From the NCBI GenBank assembly GCA_964587885.1, contig CAZPME010000004.1, forward strand, positions 50,414-114,413: a stretch of DNA of 64,000 nucleotides, in the 5' to 3' direction. Under the pieces are notes generated by a model. That model saw nothing but the letters and a program-made list of their open reading frames with translations, was not told where the DNA came from and searched no databases. Positions 25,801 to 33,055 of the stretch are shown here, piece after piece. Source of the stretch: UBA60 sp964587885 (lineage in GTDB: Archaea > Thermoplasmatota > Poseidoniia > Poseidoniales > Poseidoniaceae). Within the stretch, counting starts at the first letter, position 1. Every line of letters starts with the position of its first letter. The translations under genes were made by a program, and so were the position numbers.

Positions 25801-26887
25801 AACCTGAAGTACGGGGGCGACCATAGCGAAGCCTAAATCCACCTGGGGTCGAAGGCTCACCGAAAACCGGCCGCCCAGCGATGATATCCTTCATAAATTT
25901 GGTAATTGGCTTCACTCTTTTTCGCGCTTTCTCGGCATCATCATCATCTTCCTTGCCTTTGGCAGCAAAGGTCGAAATGAACTCCCATCCTGGAACCATT
26001 AAGCGTTCAGTATGTTTCTGAATTTTTGGTGCCTTAAGGCACAGGCCTTCGCCGATGACCAATAGCACACCACCACGAATTCTTGCTTCGTCGATATTTC
26101 GGCATTCCCCATAACCACTACATTCTATCGATTCGGTCGATTCCCCGTTTATCATCACTGGACATGCTCGAATGATGGTCTCAACTTCGTTGGGCGGTGG
26201 TCGGTACTGAAGGTTGCCTCGATAGAGGCCAAATTCTTCCTTTACCCTTTCAACTTCTGGAGTAGTAGGCATGTATGGGCCGATATCCAATTCGCGGCGA
26301 ATCATGTCGGCGATTAGTACTGCTAATGCTTGAGCTGTGCCGCCAGCAGCACGGATTGGTCCAGCAAAATGGACACTCACAAAAGGAGAACCATCGACAT
26401 TGTGTAAAAGTCGGACTTCGCTAATCCCCTCAAGTGGTGCCACCAGTACCGCTTCAGTAAGGATGGCTAGTCCCACTCGCAAACCGACATCAATTGCCTT
26501 TACTGTATCGTAACCCTTTTCACGAAAATGGCGTGACACTTTTTGGGCCATAGAAATGGCGGTGGTTTCTCGGTCATTGACATCCAGCATTCGTCGAATA
26601 TCGTCGGCGACTTCCACTCCCTCTAAGTGCTCAACCAGCAGTTTTTCACAGCGACTGGCCAAGTCAGAGGCGCGTGGAATTTCGACGAACACTTTGTGGT
26701 CTAGGCCCTTATTGCGCGCTTTTTCAGCGAGAAGATAGCACTCTTCGGTACCTAAATCAAGCGCTTCTTGATACGCTTCCATTTCATTACTATAGCGTTC
26801 ACCATCACTGGTAAGAAGCGCTTCTCGTTCGTTCAATGTACTCGCTCCCGCCTTATCTCGCGTTGTTCGTTGACGGCCGTTTATCAT
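22880..26887 (-). CDS. polC: DNA polymerase D large subunit DP2
   Basis: Catalytic subunit of the archaeal family D replicative polymerase. The sequence has the N-terminal helical region with VEIPRASDLASRCEKL, a long conserved core, a zinc module with CTKCGTGSGMITC and CGGRC at about 822-852, the catalytic NCDGDEDAIMLLLD near residue 1062, a second zinc knuckle CMKCGHSY near 1231 and a terminal QASIFDFI that fits a PCNA-interacting peptide. The catalytic site, a frequent intein insertion point in this family, is uninterrupted. The frame is open for 99 bases upstream, but the ATG at 26887 leaves room for divergent promoters with pyrE and gives 1335 residues. The small subunit DP1 is not in the window. 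Confidence 0.95.
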   Translation of the reverse strand: MINGRQRTTRDKAGASTLNEREALLTSDGERYSNEMEAYQEALDLGTEECYLLAEKARNKGLDHKVFVEIPRASDLASRCEKLLVEHLEGVEVADDIRRMLDVNDRETTAISMAQKVSRHFREKGYDTVKAIDVGLRVGLAILTEAVLVAPLEGISEVRLLHNVDGSPFVSVHFAGPIRAAGGTAQALAVLIADMIRRELDIGPYMPTTPEVERVKEEFGLYRGNLQYRPPPNEVETIIRACPVMINGESTESIECSGYGECRNIDEARIRGGVLLVIGEGLCLKAPKIQKHTERLMVPGWEFISTFAAKGKEDDDDAEKARKRVKPITKFMKDIIAGRPVFGEPSTPGGFRLRYGRPRTSGLAAASMNPVGMRVMDDFLAVGTQMKIERPGKACAVTPCDEAEGPWIILNDGRFLRVDDEETWGRVGGETLAVWDNGELVLGFGEFLENNKQLVPSAYSSDWWASDLLDAIDTEGRDVFAKIISAKNLTLPDSFPAGADGNTRRQWHEFLRSISLDWQDVKEISKRFATSFPPPHNPWWADLPLEWVKPVLPIIANAEIDGESLRIVNGIRGWDAAPLRELRLDSYAGKTPGPEFILSQPLLEDEVRYNEHLKVHGLPKAFALMLGLSHHHDGDDLLITSGWQAMLNGLGFDHQNGKIVQIVDATIHLTKRCQELRQSAVILQTEKERRRELSAKRAQVRIAAETDARQKGFNITETDKMGQDAMQSVIDTGAEKPIALEESLAREDEHLADGAMWLVRKVSELRWEHSAPSRIGTRMARPEKAAPREMRPAAHVLFPIGMAGGPQRRLSVAAEKGHFRAQVRRRFCTKCGTGSGMITCIEPSANGELCGGRCEPQSDAENSNARRMGIMQSLPVQRMIETARNNLDIRMPHSIKCVKSLMSKGQTPEALEKGILRATHQLPVFRDGTIRFDMSDVPITHFRPREIGVSIERLHELGYALDCYGDALVDAEQLVELYPQDFIVSRRAEDFLLRTTKFIDELLVRFYGLEPFYNCQSGDDLIGHLTIALAPHTSGGVLSRIIGWSDSSGGYAHPLFHASKRRNCDGDEDAIMLLLDGLLNFSRDILPANRGGQMDAPLVLTTRINPTEVDKEALNVDCAWYYPRAFYEATLEQQHPKEILAQMDIVDQRIGTSLSQRGYGFTHDCHALDAGPDLSAYKTLDTMVDKMNGQLEIGRKLRGVDVRTVASSVVRSHFLPDLRGNLVAFTRQKTRCMKCGHSYRRMPLAGKCIQTKKAGDRSGGSSLGIKPDENRQCGGNLALTVTEGAVRKYIKVTDHVVNTYGVDNYTKQNIEWLAKSVDSLFSNDKAKQASIFDFI

Positions 26888-26974
26888 CCCTACGTTGCTT
26901 CTCACACCCCAGCATCGACCACCAACAATGCGATAAAGAACTTTCATCACCGGTTGAAATTGAGGCTTGAGAGA

Positions 26975-27568
26975 ATGGGAGTGCACGAAAGTTTGCGTTC
27001 AAATCCCGATTGGCAAAGTTTGGTCGAGTTTGCCAAAGATCTGTCCTATATGCGCTCGGAAGGTGAATTATTCACTTTGGCTAGTGGGCGTCAATCTCCG
27101 CACTTTTTTGATCTCAAACCCCTAATGATGCACCCTCAAGCGAGTATCGTTCTCGGTCGTCTTCTAAATCAGCGCCTCGATGACCTTGCTCCCGATTTCG
27201 TCGGTGGATTGGAATTGGGAGCAGTGCCACTTACAGCGATCGCCATTTCAACAGCAGGCGAGGATAGTACACGACGTGGCTTCATGGTGCGAAAGGAACC
27301 CAAGGGGCGAGGTGGCCGTAAGACCACCAACCCAGCCGGAATTGAAGGTACAGGAATTATGGACGGGGGAAAAATAGTCGTCCTTGAAGATGTCACAACA
27401 ACTGGCGGCTCATCGCTAAAAGCGGTGGCTAGAATTCATCAAACCACCCCCTGTGAAGTGATTGGAGTGATTACTGTCATCGACCGACAAGAAGGTGGTG
27501 CTGAAGCATATGCTAATGCAGGGGTTGCATTTGAATCACTAGTCGATTTGTCTGATATCGTTGAGTGA
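26975..27568 (+). CDS. pyrE: Orotate phosphoribosyltransferase
   Basis: Converts orotate and PRPP to orotidine 5'-phosphate in pyrimidine synthesis. It carries the PRPP-binding motif VVLEDVTTTGGSSLKA at 135-150 and the mobile catalytic loop RKEPKGRGGRK near 106-116. The 197-residue length is normal when the ATG at 26975 is used; the frame remains open for 207 bases upstream, but that part overlaps the divergent DP2 promoter region and has no similarity. The stop overlaps a possible TTG start of the downstream methyltransferase gene. Confidence 0.93.
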   Translation: MGVHESLRSNPDWQSLVEFAKDLSYMRSEGELFTLASGRQSPHFFDLKPLMMHPQASIVLGRLLNQRLDDLAPDFVGGLELGAVPLTAIAISTAGEDSTRRGFMVRKEPKGRGGRKTTNPAGIEGTGIMDGGKIVVLEDVTTTGGSSLKAVARIHQTTPCEVIGVITVIDRQEGGAEAYANAGVAFESLVDLSDIVE

Positions 27569-27572
27569 TGAA

Positions 27573-28850
27573 ATGTCACACACAATTTTCAGTCCAAGCC
27601 ATGATGAAGGCGCTGGCGAATTGCATCCAGCTCATGCTGGAATTAGTGATCTCAAATTACACCTGCTGACTACGGCAAAACGGTTGGCAACACCCTGGCA
27701 AGTTGCGTTTGAACGTAGTATGCGATTGGCTAAAATGCCACTTCCAGATGGCGTATTGCTCGACCCTGCTTGTGGCTCAGGGATTCAGTTGGCGGCGCAT
27801 ATGTTAACTTTGAAACGTAGCGGCATAGGGGTCGAATTAGAACCTGAAGTTGGCCGTGCTGCGGCTGCAAATCTGTGGAGGGTAGCGACTTATGAAAAGA
27901 GTGAGAACCCTTCATGGCTAGAAAATTCGCGCGTGCTTATTGGAGATGGCTGCCAATCGGCTGAAGTGTGTTCACATATTGCAATTGAGCAAGTAGCTTT
28001 ACTCCACCTCGACCCTGCGCGTCCGCAGAATAGCCGCACTCACGGTATTGAGGAAATGTCACCACAACTAGGAGAGGTTTTCACGGCTTGGAAATCACAT
28101 CTAAGACAAACGGACCGAGGTCCAGCAATGCTGCTCGATCTTTCTCCACGTCTTTTAGGCGAGCAGCGTGCACAGGTTGAATCGATAGTGGAAGAACATT
28201 GGCCAAGCATTGGTAAAACTTGGGAATGGACATCGCGTGGAGGGGGTAGAATCGATCGCCTTTCGCTTTGGCTCGGCGCCGCTTCCACTCCTGGAATTGG
28301 TATGCGATACGTGCGTATCCCGCCACGCTGGGACGAAGCAGCCATTATCGTAGAATCATCTCAAAATGAAGAGAATTGGAGTGCCGAGAATCAACACAGC
28401 ATTTCACCACGTTCACCTCGACGTGGAGAATATCTCACAATAGTTGATTCCGCTCTCGTATCGAGTGGGCTGGCTGCCGAGTGGCTCAAACAGAATCTCG
28501 ATGCGCGAGATCGCCAAAATTGGTTGGCAGTCGAAGGACGGCGGCCGATGATTTACCATTCTCAACCACTTTCCAGCGTGGCTCTAGAGAGTCGTCTATT
28601 GTTTCAAACCAGCGGCCAAATTGTCGCCCTTTGCCAATCCCCTCTCGACATGGAAAACATTGAGGAATATGTTGAGATTTGTTACGACAATAATCTCACT
28701 CATATTACTGTGCGCGCTCCACTTGATGACGCCGTACAGCCGCAACTCCAGTCAGCCTTTCACCGCATGCTTGCAGGCGGCGGCTCTGGCGGCTCTGGCT
28801 TCATAGTCTCCGACCCCCTCTCAGGTGGGCTCATTATATGCCGAGAATAA
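27573..28850 (+). CDS. Class I SAM-dependent methyltransferase, THUMP-associated type
   Basis: About 425 residues. Motif I is LLDPACGSGIQLAAHM near residue 62, followed by an acidic motif II (GIGVELEPEV) and a LHLDPARPQ segment that matches the DPAR-type motif of THUMP-like methyltransferases acting on RNA. The C-terminal third is a separate domain with a Gly/Ser linker (GGGSGGSG). Substrate is probably tRNA or rRNA, by family analogy only. The ATG at 27573 is preferred; a TTG at 27561 would overlap the pyrE stop. Confidence 0.75.
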   Translation: MSHTIFSPSHDEGAGELHPAHAGISDLKLHLLTTAKRLATPWQVAFERSMRLAKMPLPDGVLLDPACGSGIQLAAHMLTLKRSGIGVELEPEVGRAAAANLWRVATYEKSENPSWLENSRVLIGDGCQSAEVCSHIAIEQVALLHLDPARPQNSRTHGIEEMSPQLGEVFTAWKSHLRQTDRGPAMLLDLSPRLLGEQRAQVESIVEEHWPSIGKTWEWTSRGGGRIDRLSLWLGAASTPGIGMRYVRIPPRWDEAAIIVESSQNEENWSAENQHSISPRSPRRGEYLTIVDSALVSSGLAAEWLKQNLDARDRQNWLAVEGRRPMIYHSQPLSSVALESRLLFQTSGQIVALCQSPLDMENIEEYVEICYDNNLTHITVRAPLDDAVQPQLQSAFHRMLAGGGSGGSGFIVSDPLSGGLIICRE

Positions 28851-28957
28851 GACTAAAAAAGCCACAAAAACATGTAACTGAGAGCAACTATTCGGCCCAC
28901 AGCATCGCGCTTACACATCGCGGTCTTGATATAGGGGGTTTTAGTCGGGCGGTTGGC

Positions 28958-28970
28958 CGGACGTAGTCCG
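28958..28970 (+). promoter_or_regulatory. Hairpin in the leader of the S13 operon
   Basis: CGGAC at 28958-28962 pairs with GTCCG at 28966-28970 around a three-base loop, within the 157-base gap before the S13 gene. A TATA-like GATATAG at 28928-28934 lies upstream. The hairpin is small and could be incidental, but a leader structure for autogenous control of a ribosomal protein operon is possible. Confidence 0.25.
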
Positions 28971-29007
28971 TAAGTAGATTCACCACCAAAATCATAGAGG
29001 TAGTCGA

Positions 29008-29472
29008 GTGTCAGATAAACAGAATAACGAACTTGGAGATGATTTCTCCTACATTATCCGAATAGCAGATACCGATATCGATGGCCTCAAGAAATTGGGT
29101 GTCGCTTTAACCTCGATTAGAGGCATTGGCATGCGCACTGCTGCAACCATTTGTACTATCGGCGGCTTTGATTCTAGCATGTTGGCCGGACATCTTAGCG
29201 GTGACCAGCAAGAAACCCTTCGCAGCAGCATTGAATCTTATGCTGAGGATACACCTAATTGGATGCTTAACCGTCAGCGTGACATTGAAACTGGAGATGA
29301 TTACCATCTGTTTGGAATGGATGTAAAGTTAACCACTGGGGATGACATTGATCGCCTTCGGGCAACTAAAGCATACCGTGGAGTACGCCACGCTAGCGGC
29401 AACAAAGTACGTGGCCAGCGTGGACGAAGCAATGGCCGTAGTGGTTTGACGCTTGGAGTACAAAGGAAATAA
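29008..29472 (+). CDS. rps13: Small ribosomal subunit protein uS13
   Basis: Component of the 30S head that contacts tRNA and the 50S subunit. The helix-two-turn-helix core is visible in the LTSIRGIGMRTAATIC segment, and the basic C-terminal tail KAYRGVRHASGNKVRGQRGR is diagnostic. At 154 residues it has the archaeal length with an extended N-terminus. It starts with GTG, preceded by AGAGGTAG as ribosome binding site. First gene of the S13-S4-S11-RpoD operon, as in most archaea. Confidence 0.97.
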   Translation: MSDKQNNELGDDFSYIIRIADTDIDGLKKLGVALTSIRGIGMRTAATICTIGGFDSSMLAGHLSGDQQETLRSSIESYAEDTPNWMLNRQRDIETGDDYHLFGMDVKLTTGDDIDRLRATKAYRGVRHASGNKVRGQRGRSNGRSGLTLGVQRK

Positions 29473-29484
29473 TGAGGGATTAAG

Positions 29485-30156
29485 ATGGGTCATCCAAAGT
29501 TTGCTCGTAAGAAGTTCGATTCCCCCACTCATCCGTGGAAGAGCGCCCGTATCAAGGAAGAACAGGCTATCAAAGCCAATTATGGGCTAAAGAATGTCAG
29601 AGAAATCTGGAAGGTCAATACCACTCTCCGTCGACATCGTCACCAAGCGATGAAACTTATCGGACGAGTCGACACCACCGAAACCCACTGGGCACGAGAG
29701 GAGAGCGATTTACTAAACTCGCTCTACAGCAAGGGCTTGATTCCAGAGGGGGCAACTCTCGACAATATTCTTGAACTTTCAGTTGAGGATATGTTAGGCC
29801 GTCGTCTTCAAACTTTAGTGCGGCTCAAAGGGATGGCAGTCTCACATAAGCAGGCTCGCCAACTCATTACTCACGGACACATCGCAATTGGTGGCCAAAA
29901 AATCACAATCCCTTCATATCCGGTTAGTCGTGAAGAAGAAGAAGATTTGGTTTATGTCGGTCGATCGGTATTAGCCAATCCTAATCACAGCATTCGCCAG
30001 GACATTGAGAATCTACGTGCCACCGCAGATTATGGTGAAGAAGAACCAGTAGAAATTACCGAAGTGTTCGAGAAGACTGACGCTGAAGTCGTTGCTGATA
30101 GTGCTGCACAAGCACCTTCGGCCGAAGACACTGTACCAGAAGGAGGTGACCAGTGA
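29485..30156 (+). CDS. rps4: Small ribosomal subunit protein uS4
   Basis: Primary 16S rRNA-binding protein of the 30S body. The N-terminus has the basic archaeal sequence GHPKFARKKFDSPTHPW, and the S4 RNA-binding domain is seen around MAVSHKQARQLITHGHIAIG. The C-terminus has a long acidic extension (residues about 175-223) typical of some archaea, with no fold evident. GAGG lies nine bases before the ATG. Its stop overlaps the start of the S11 gene (TGATG). Confidence 0.97.
   Translation: MGHPKFARKKFDSPTHPWKSARIKEEQAIKANYGLKNVREIWKVNTTLRRHRHQAMKLIGRVDTTETHWAREESDLLNSLYSKGLIPEGATLDNILELSVEDMLGRRLQTLVRLKGMAVSHKQARQLITHGHIAIGGQKITIPSYPVSREEEEDLVYVGRSVLANPNHSIRQDIENLRATADYGEEEPVEITEVFEKTDAEVVADSAAQAPSAEDTVPEGGDQ
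30142..30149 (+). promoter_or_regulatory. Strong Shine-Dalgarno for uS11
   Basis: GGAGGTGA is an exact complement of the 3' end of 16S rRNA. It lies inside the end of the S4 gene, six bases before the ATG at 30156 and only three before a GTG at 30153, so it decides in favour of the ATG start. Confidence 0.75.
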
Positions 30157-30539
30157 TGTCCCGTAAAGCCATTGTCAATATCTTCAGTTCCTACAATAAC
30201 GTATTGATGACGGCCACCGATTTAACCGGCGCTGAAACCATCGCTAAGTGTAGCGGTGGTCAAATGGTCAAGAGTGGCAAGGATAGTGGAGGGCAATTCG
30301 CTGCAACCCGTGCTGCTGAGCGCCTCTCTGATATGCTCAAGGAGCGTGAATTCACCCAAGTCATCGTCAAGTATCGAGCACCTGGCGGCAATAAGTCTCC
30401 AAATACAGGCCCTGGGGCCCAAGCGGCAATCCGTGCGATGACCCGTGCTGGAATGTCTATTACTAGAATTGAAGACGTAACCCCTATACCACACGATGGT
30501 ACCAAGAAGAAGGGTGGCCGACGTGGTCGGCGAGTCTGA
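30156..30539 (+). CDS. rps11: Small ribosomal subunit protein uS11
   Basis: Platform protein of the 30S subunit near the mRNA exit. The family sequence VNIFSSYNNVLMTATDLTGA at the start, GGQFAATRAAER in the middle and IEDVTPIPHDGTKKKGGRRG at the end are all conserved. The length of 127 residues is standard. The ATG is placed by the strong Shine-Dalgarno upstream. It overlaps the S4 stop by one base and is followed directly by rpoD. Confidence 0.97.
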   Translation: MSRKAIVNIFSSYNNVLMTATDLTGAETIAKCSGGQMVKSGKDSGGQFAATRAAERLSDMLKEREFTQVIVKYRAPGGNKSPNTGPGAQAAIRAMTRAGMSITRIEDVTPIPHDGTKKKGGRRGRRV

Positions 30540-30541
30540 AT

Positions 30542-30546
30542 GGAGG
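30542..30546 (+). promoter_or_regulatory. Shine-Dalgarno for RpoD
   Basis: GGAGG lies eight bases before the ATG at 30555. It is located directly after another ATG at 30540, so the internal ATG is the likelier translation start. Confidence 0.6.
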
Positions 30547-30554
30547 AATTTAGT

Positions 30555-31478
30555 ATGAAAGCAGAAGTAGTCAAGAAAGATGGCAATAAAATCCAACTCT
30601 TGTTGAAGGAGACACAAACCTCGGAAGTTAATGCCCTGCGCCGTGCTATTCTCTCCGATGTACCGAAGATGGCAATTAGTCGAGTTCGTTTTGAGATGGG
30701 ATTGATTGAAGATGGTGGTAACCACTTTGAATCAGTCAACGCACTTCCCGATGAAGTAATCGCCCACCGCTTGGCAATGTTACCGATTCCAACCTATTAC
30801 GACCGATTTTGTTTCCCAGAAGATGATCCTGCTAACGAGGGATTGCCTGAAGACCAGTGGGGTAGTCCAGCCTCTCAAATCATCTACCATTGCAGTGTGC
30901 GCGGCCCAGTCCGTGATGATGAAGAAGAACACCGTGTGGTTCGAGTAGGCGATCTAAACGTTCTCGGTGAAGCCGACCTACAAATCCCAGAACAATACAA
31001 AGGAATTCCACTAACCACTTTGGTTCGTGGTCAATACTTGGAATTCTATGCTTATGCAGTATTTGGTCGTGGTAATGAACACGCCAAATTCATCCCCGCT
31101 TCTGGCGTAACCTTCCACGCTCGCGAGGTTGCTCGCTTGGTAACCAAGGGCAAGAAGTCGAAAGTACTGTTCGACCTTGACCTTTCAACTTCTGATGGTC
31201 GGGCAATTGATGCAAAACTATTCGGTAAGGATGGAGTTGTTTCAGACATTGAAACTGTCGAATCGGTGCGCCGAGCACTAGCTCATGTTAGTCGAGGTAC
31301 TAACCGTGACTCTGATTTCGCTAACGCCATAGTTCTTGAAGAAGTCGAAGGAGAATTCGTCTTTGAATTTGAGACCGACGGTGCTCTAATGCCAGAGGAA
31401 GTATTCAATCGAGCCTGCTCAGAATTGTCTGAGCGCTTTGACCGTATTTCGAGTGAACTTGAATTGGCTTTGGCTTGA
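30555..31478 (+). CDS. rpoD: DNA-directed RNA polymerase subunit D (Rpo3)
   Basis: Archaeal counterpart of eukaryotic Rpb3 and part of the alpha dimer, assembling with subunit L. The dimerisation region ETQTSEVNALRRAILSDVPKMAI and the DEVIAHRLAMLPIPT element are typical. At about 307 residues it is slightly longer than average. Only three scattered Cys residues are present, so the [4Fe-4S] cluster found in some archaeal D subunits is absent. The ATG at 30555 is chosen over 30540 by the Shine-Dalgarno at 30542. Last gene of the ribosomal run; the usual L18e-L13-S9-RpoN genes do not follow. Confidence 0.96.
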   Translation: MKAEVVKKDGNKIQLLLKETQTSEVNALRRAILSDVPKMAISRVRFEMGLIEDGGNHFESVNALPDEVIAHRLAMLPIPTYYDRFCFPEDDPANEGLPEDQWGSPASQIIYHCSVRGPVRDDEEEHRVVRVGDLNVLGEADLQIPEQYKGIPLTTLVRGQYLEFYAYAVFGRGNEHAKFIPASGVTFHAREVARLVTKGKKSKVLFDLDLSTSDGRAIDAKLFGKDGVVSDIETVESVRRALAHVSRGTNRDSDFANAIVLEEVEGEFVFEFETDGALMPEEVFNRACSELSERFDRISSELELALA

Positions 31479-31532
31479 AACCTCTCCAAATCATTGTCGC
31501 TAGCCCATGGCTGTTGTTCTTTGTCCGCCGAC

Positions 31533-31560
31533 AAGTCCTAGTATGCAACTAGGTATACTT
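31533..31560 (+). promoter_or_regulatory. Palindrome overlapping a TATA-like box
   Basis: CCTAGT at 31537-31542 pairs with ACTAGG at 31548-31553, and outside it AAGT at 31533-31536 pairs with ACTT at 31557-31560. The TATAC within the right arm lies about 25 bases before the ATG at 31580, consistent with a leaderless transcript. The arrangement resembles an operator placed on a promoter. Confidence 0.4.
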
Positions 31561-31579
31561 GGAATAAAGAGGCTGAGAC

Positions 31580-32542
31580 ATGAGGATGGCAAAGGCACGT
31601 GCAGGCGGTCATGTTACTCTGCTATTCAGTATCCATTCCCAATCAACAAATCCCCTTGAACAAGGGAGTCGGGGTGTTGGTTTTTGTCTTCAGCAAGGGG
31701 CTGAAGCGATTGCGACTATTTCCCCTACATCATCTGAAGAAAGTGAACTTTCAGTCAGTGTGATCGATTGGGATGGTACTACTGCCCCAAGTGAATGTGT
31801 TGATCCTTACCTCGTTTTATGTGAAGAATTGTCCAAATTGTGTGAATTTACCTGTATTGGTAAGCAAATCGACCTGTCACTTCAATTGGAATTACCGCGC
31901 AGCCAAGGATTCGGAATGTCGGCTGCAGGCCTACTCGCATCGGCAGAGGCTTTACTCAAGGCTAGCGAAATTGACGATACGCAAATCGCCGCAACCGCCG
32001 CCCATTTGGTCGAGCGCCGTTTGTCATCGGGATTAGGTGATGTGCTAGCCTTATGCACTGGAGGGGTTGAATTACGTTTACAACCAGGTGCACCATTCTC
32101 TGTTGGTGAAGCGGTCGGCTTCGACGTATCGATAAAGCCAATACTGGTTTGGTCGGCTGGCGCGGGAAAACATACTGCAGATTATATCGATGATGATACC
32201 TGGAAAGCTAGCATTTCAGCAGCCGGAGAAGACGCAGTTGAGAGATTACGCGGCGGGAAATGGGACTCCAATAAATGGCCAACAATTATCTCTGAATCCA
32301 TTGAGTTTGCTGAGCAATCCGGACTATTAGGCGAGCCCCATCGTCTTGACCTTCTAGATTCAGTAAACTCTATTTTGCAGTCTTGCAATTTGATGCATAC
32401 TCATGTTGCGTTGCTTTGCATGCTCGGTACAAGTGTAGCAATATTACCACGTTCATTAGCAAATGAATCAGAAGAGCAGATTGAGCAAATATGCTTGCAG
32501 TTAGCCCAGCATCAACTAGAATTTATTCCAGCATTTGTGTGA
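31580..32542 (+). CDS. Pantoate kinase (GHMP superfamily)
   Basis: Phosphorylates pantoate in the archaeal route to coenzyme A, replacing bacterial pantothenate kinase. The GHMP phosphate-binding loop is PRSQGFGMSAAGLLAS near residue 110. The C-terminal SSGLGDVLALCTGGVELRL with the following PGAPF is characteristic of pantoate kinase. At 320 residues it is slightly longer than typical. Its partner phosphopantothenate synthetase is not in the window. The start may be the ATG at 31580 or the one at 31586. It follows the rpoD gene after 100 bases with its own promoter. Confidence 0.85.
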   Translation: MRMAKARAGGHVTLLFSIHSQSTNPLEQGSRGVGFCLQQGAEAIATISPTSSEESELSVSVIDWDGTTAPSECVDPYLVLCEELSKLCEFTCIGKQIDLSLQLELPRSQGFGMSAAGLLASAEALLKASEIDDTQIAATAAHLVERRLSSGLGDVLALCTGGVELRLQPGAPFSVGEAVGFDVSIKPILVWSAGAGKHTADYIDDDTWKASISAAGEDAVERLRGGKWDSNKWPTIISESIEFAEQSGLLGEPHRLDLLDSVNSILQSCNLMHTHVALLCMLGTSVAILPRSLANESEEQIEQICLQLAQHQLEFIPAFV

Positions 32543-32570
32543 ACAAGTTGTTATTATCAATAACAAGTTC
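32541..32570 (+). promoter_or_regulatory. Perfect 8-bp inverted repeat at a TATA-like position
   Basis: TTGTTATT at 32548-32555 and AATAACAA at 32559-32566 are exact inverted repeats around ATC, with GAAC/GTTC extending the stem at the outside after a bulge. The centre is about 22 bases before the ATG at 32579, where a TATA box is expected. It could be an operator or a terminator for the preceding gene, but there is no T-run after it. Confidence 0.4.
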
Positions 32571-32578
32571 GCAGAACT

Positions 32579-33055
32579 ATGGTCAGCATGGGTAAGGTCT
32601 TGGTGTTGACAATGGTTGGCTTAGCATTGGTAATAGTTGGAGCCCAACTCTCTCAACAAGGCGAAGATGGAGATGGGGGCGATGACAGTATCCTTGATGT
32701 GTGCTTAGAATCTCACTCTAATGATTTGAAACATTATCACGTTTCTCTGGAATTATTCATCCGTGGAGAAGCCGCCTTAATTCCAGCCGATGTCGGTGTT
32801 TCTGCTAAGTGTATGCGGGGGATACATACTCATAGTTCGGATGGCACTCTGCACATAGAGACTCCATCAACAATGGAAGCCAGGGCTGAGCACTTCTTTG
32901 CAATCTGGGATCAACCATTCAATTCATCGCATCTTCTCAATCATGTAGCCGAGGACGGAGAGAAAGTTAGCATGACCGTTGATGGGGTTGAAGTGGAAGA
33001 TTTCGAAAACCATGTATTGGTGGATGGCCAAACAATAGTCATCAAATTGGAATAA
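32579..33055 (+). CDS. Exported or anchored protein with His-rich motif
   Basis: About 158 residues. An N-terminal hydrophobic segment (VLVLTMVGLALVIVGA) is followed by an acidic linker and a beta-rich domain. That domain has a HYHVSLELFI strand, a CMRGIHTHSSDGTLHIE segment and an FFAIWDQPF element. These three elements match a small extracytoplasmic family of unknown function found in many prokaryotes, in which HTH-x-GxxHxE recurs and may bind metal. The match is from recollected pattern and not checked. Stop codons of this gene and the convergent nuclease gene abut. Confidence 0.7.
   Translation: MVSMGKVLVLTMVGLALVIVGAQLSQQGEDGDGGDDSILDVCLESHSNDLKHYHVSLELFIRGEAALIPADVGVSAKCMRGIHTHSSDGTLHIETPSTMEARAEHFFAIWDQPFNSSHLLNHVAEDGEKVSMTVDGVEVEDFENHVLVDGQTIVIKLE

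Noticed and set aside
26768..26974. Longer N-terminus of PyrE
   Set aside because: The extension overlaps the start region of the divergent DP2 gene and lacks the family pattern; the ATG at 26975 gives the normal length.
28779..28799. Repeated GGCGGCTCT units as a repeat element
   Set aside because: They encode a Gly/Ser linker in the methyltransferase and do not extend beyond it.
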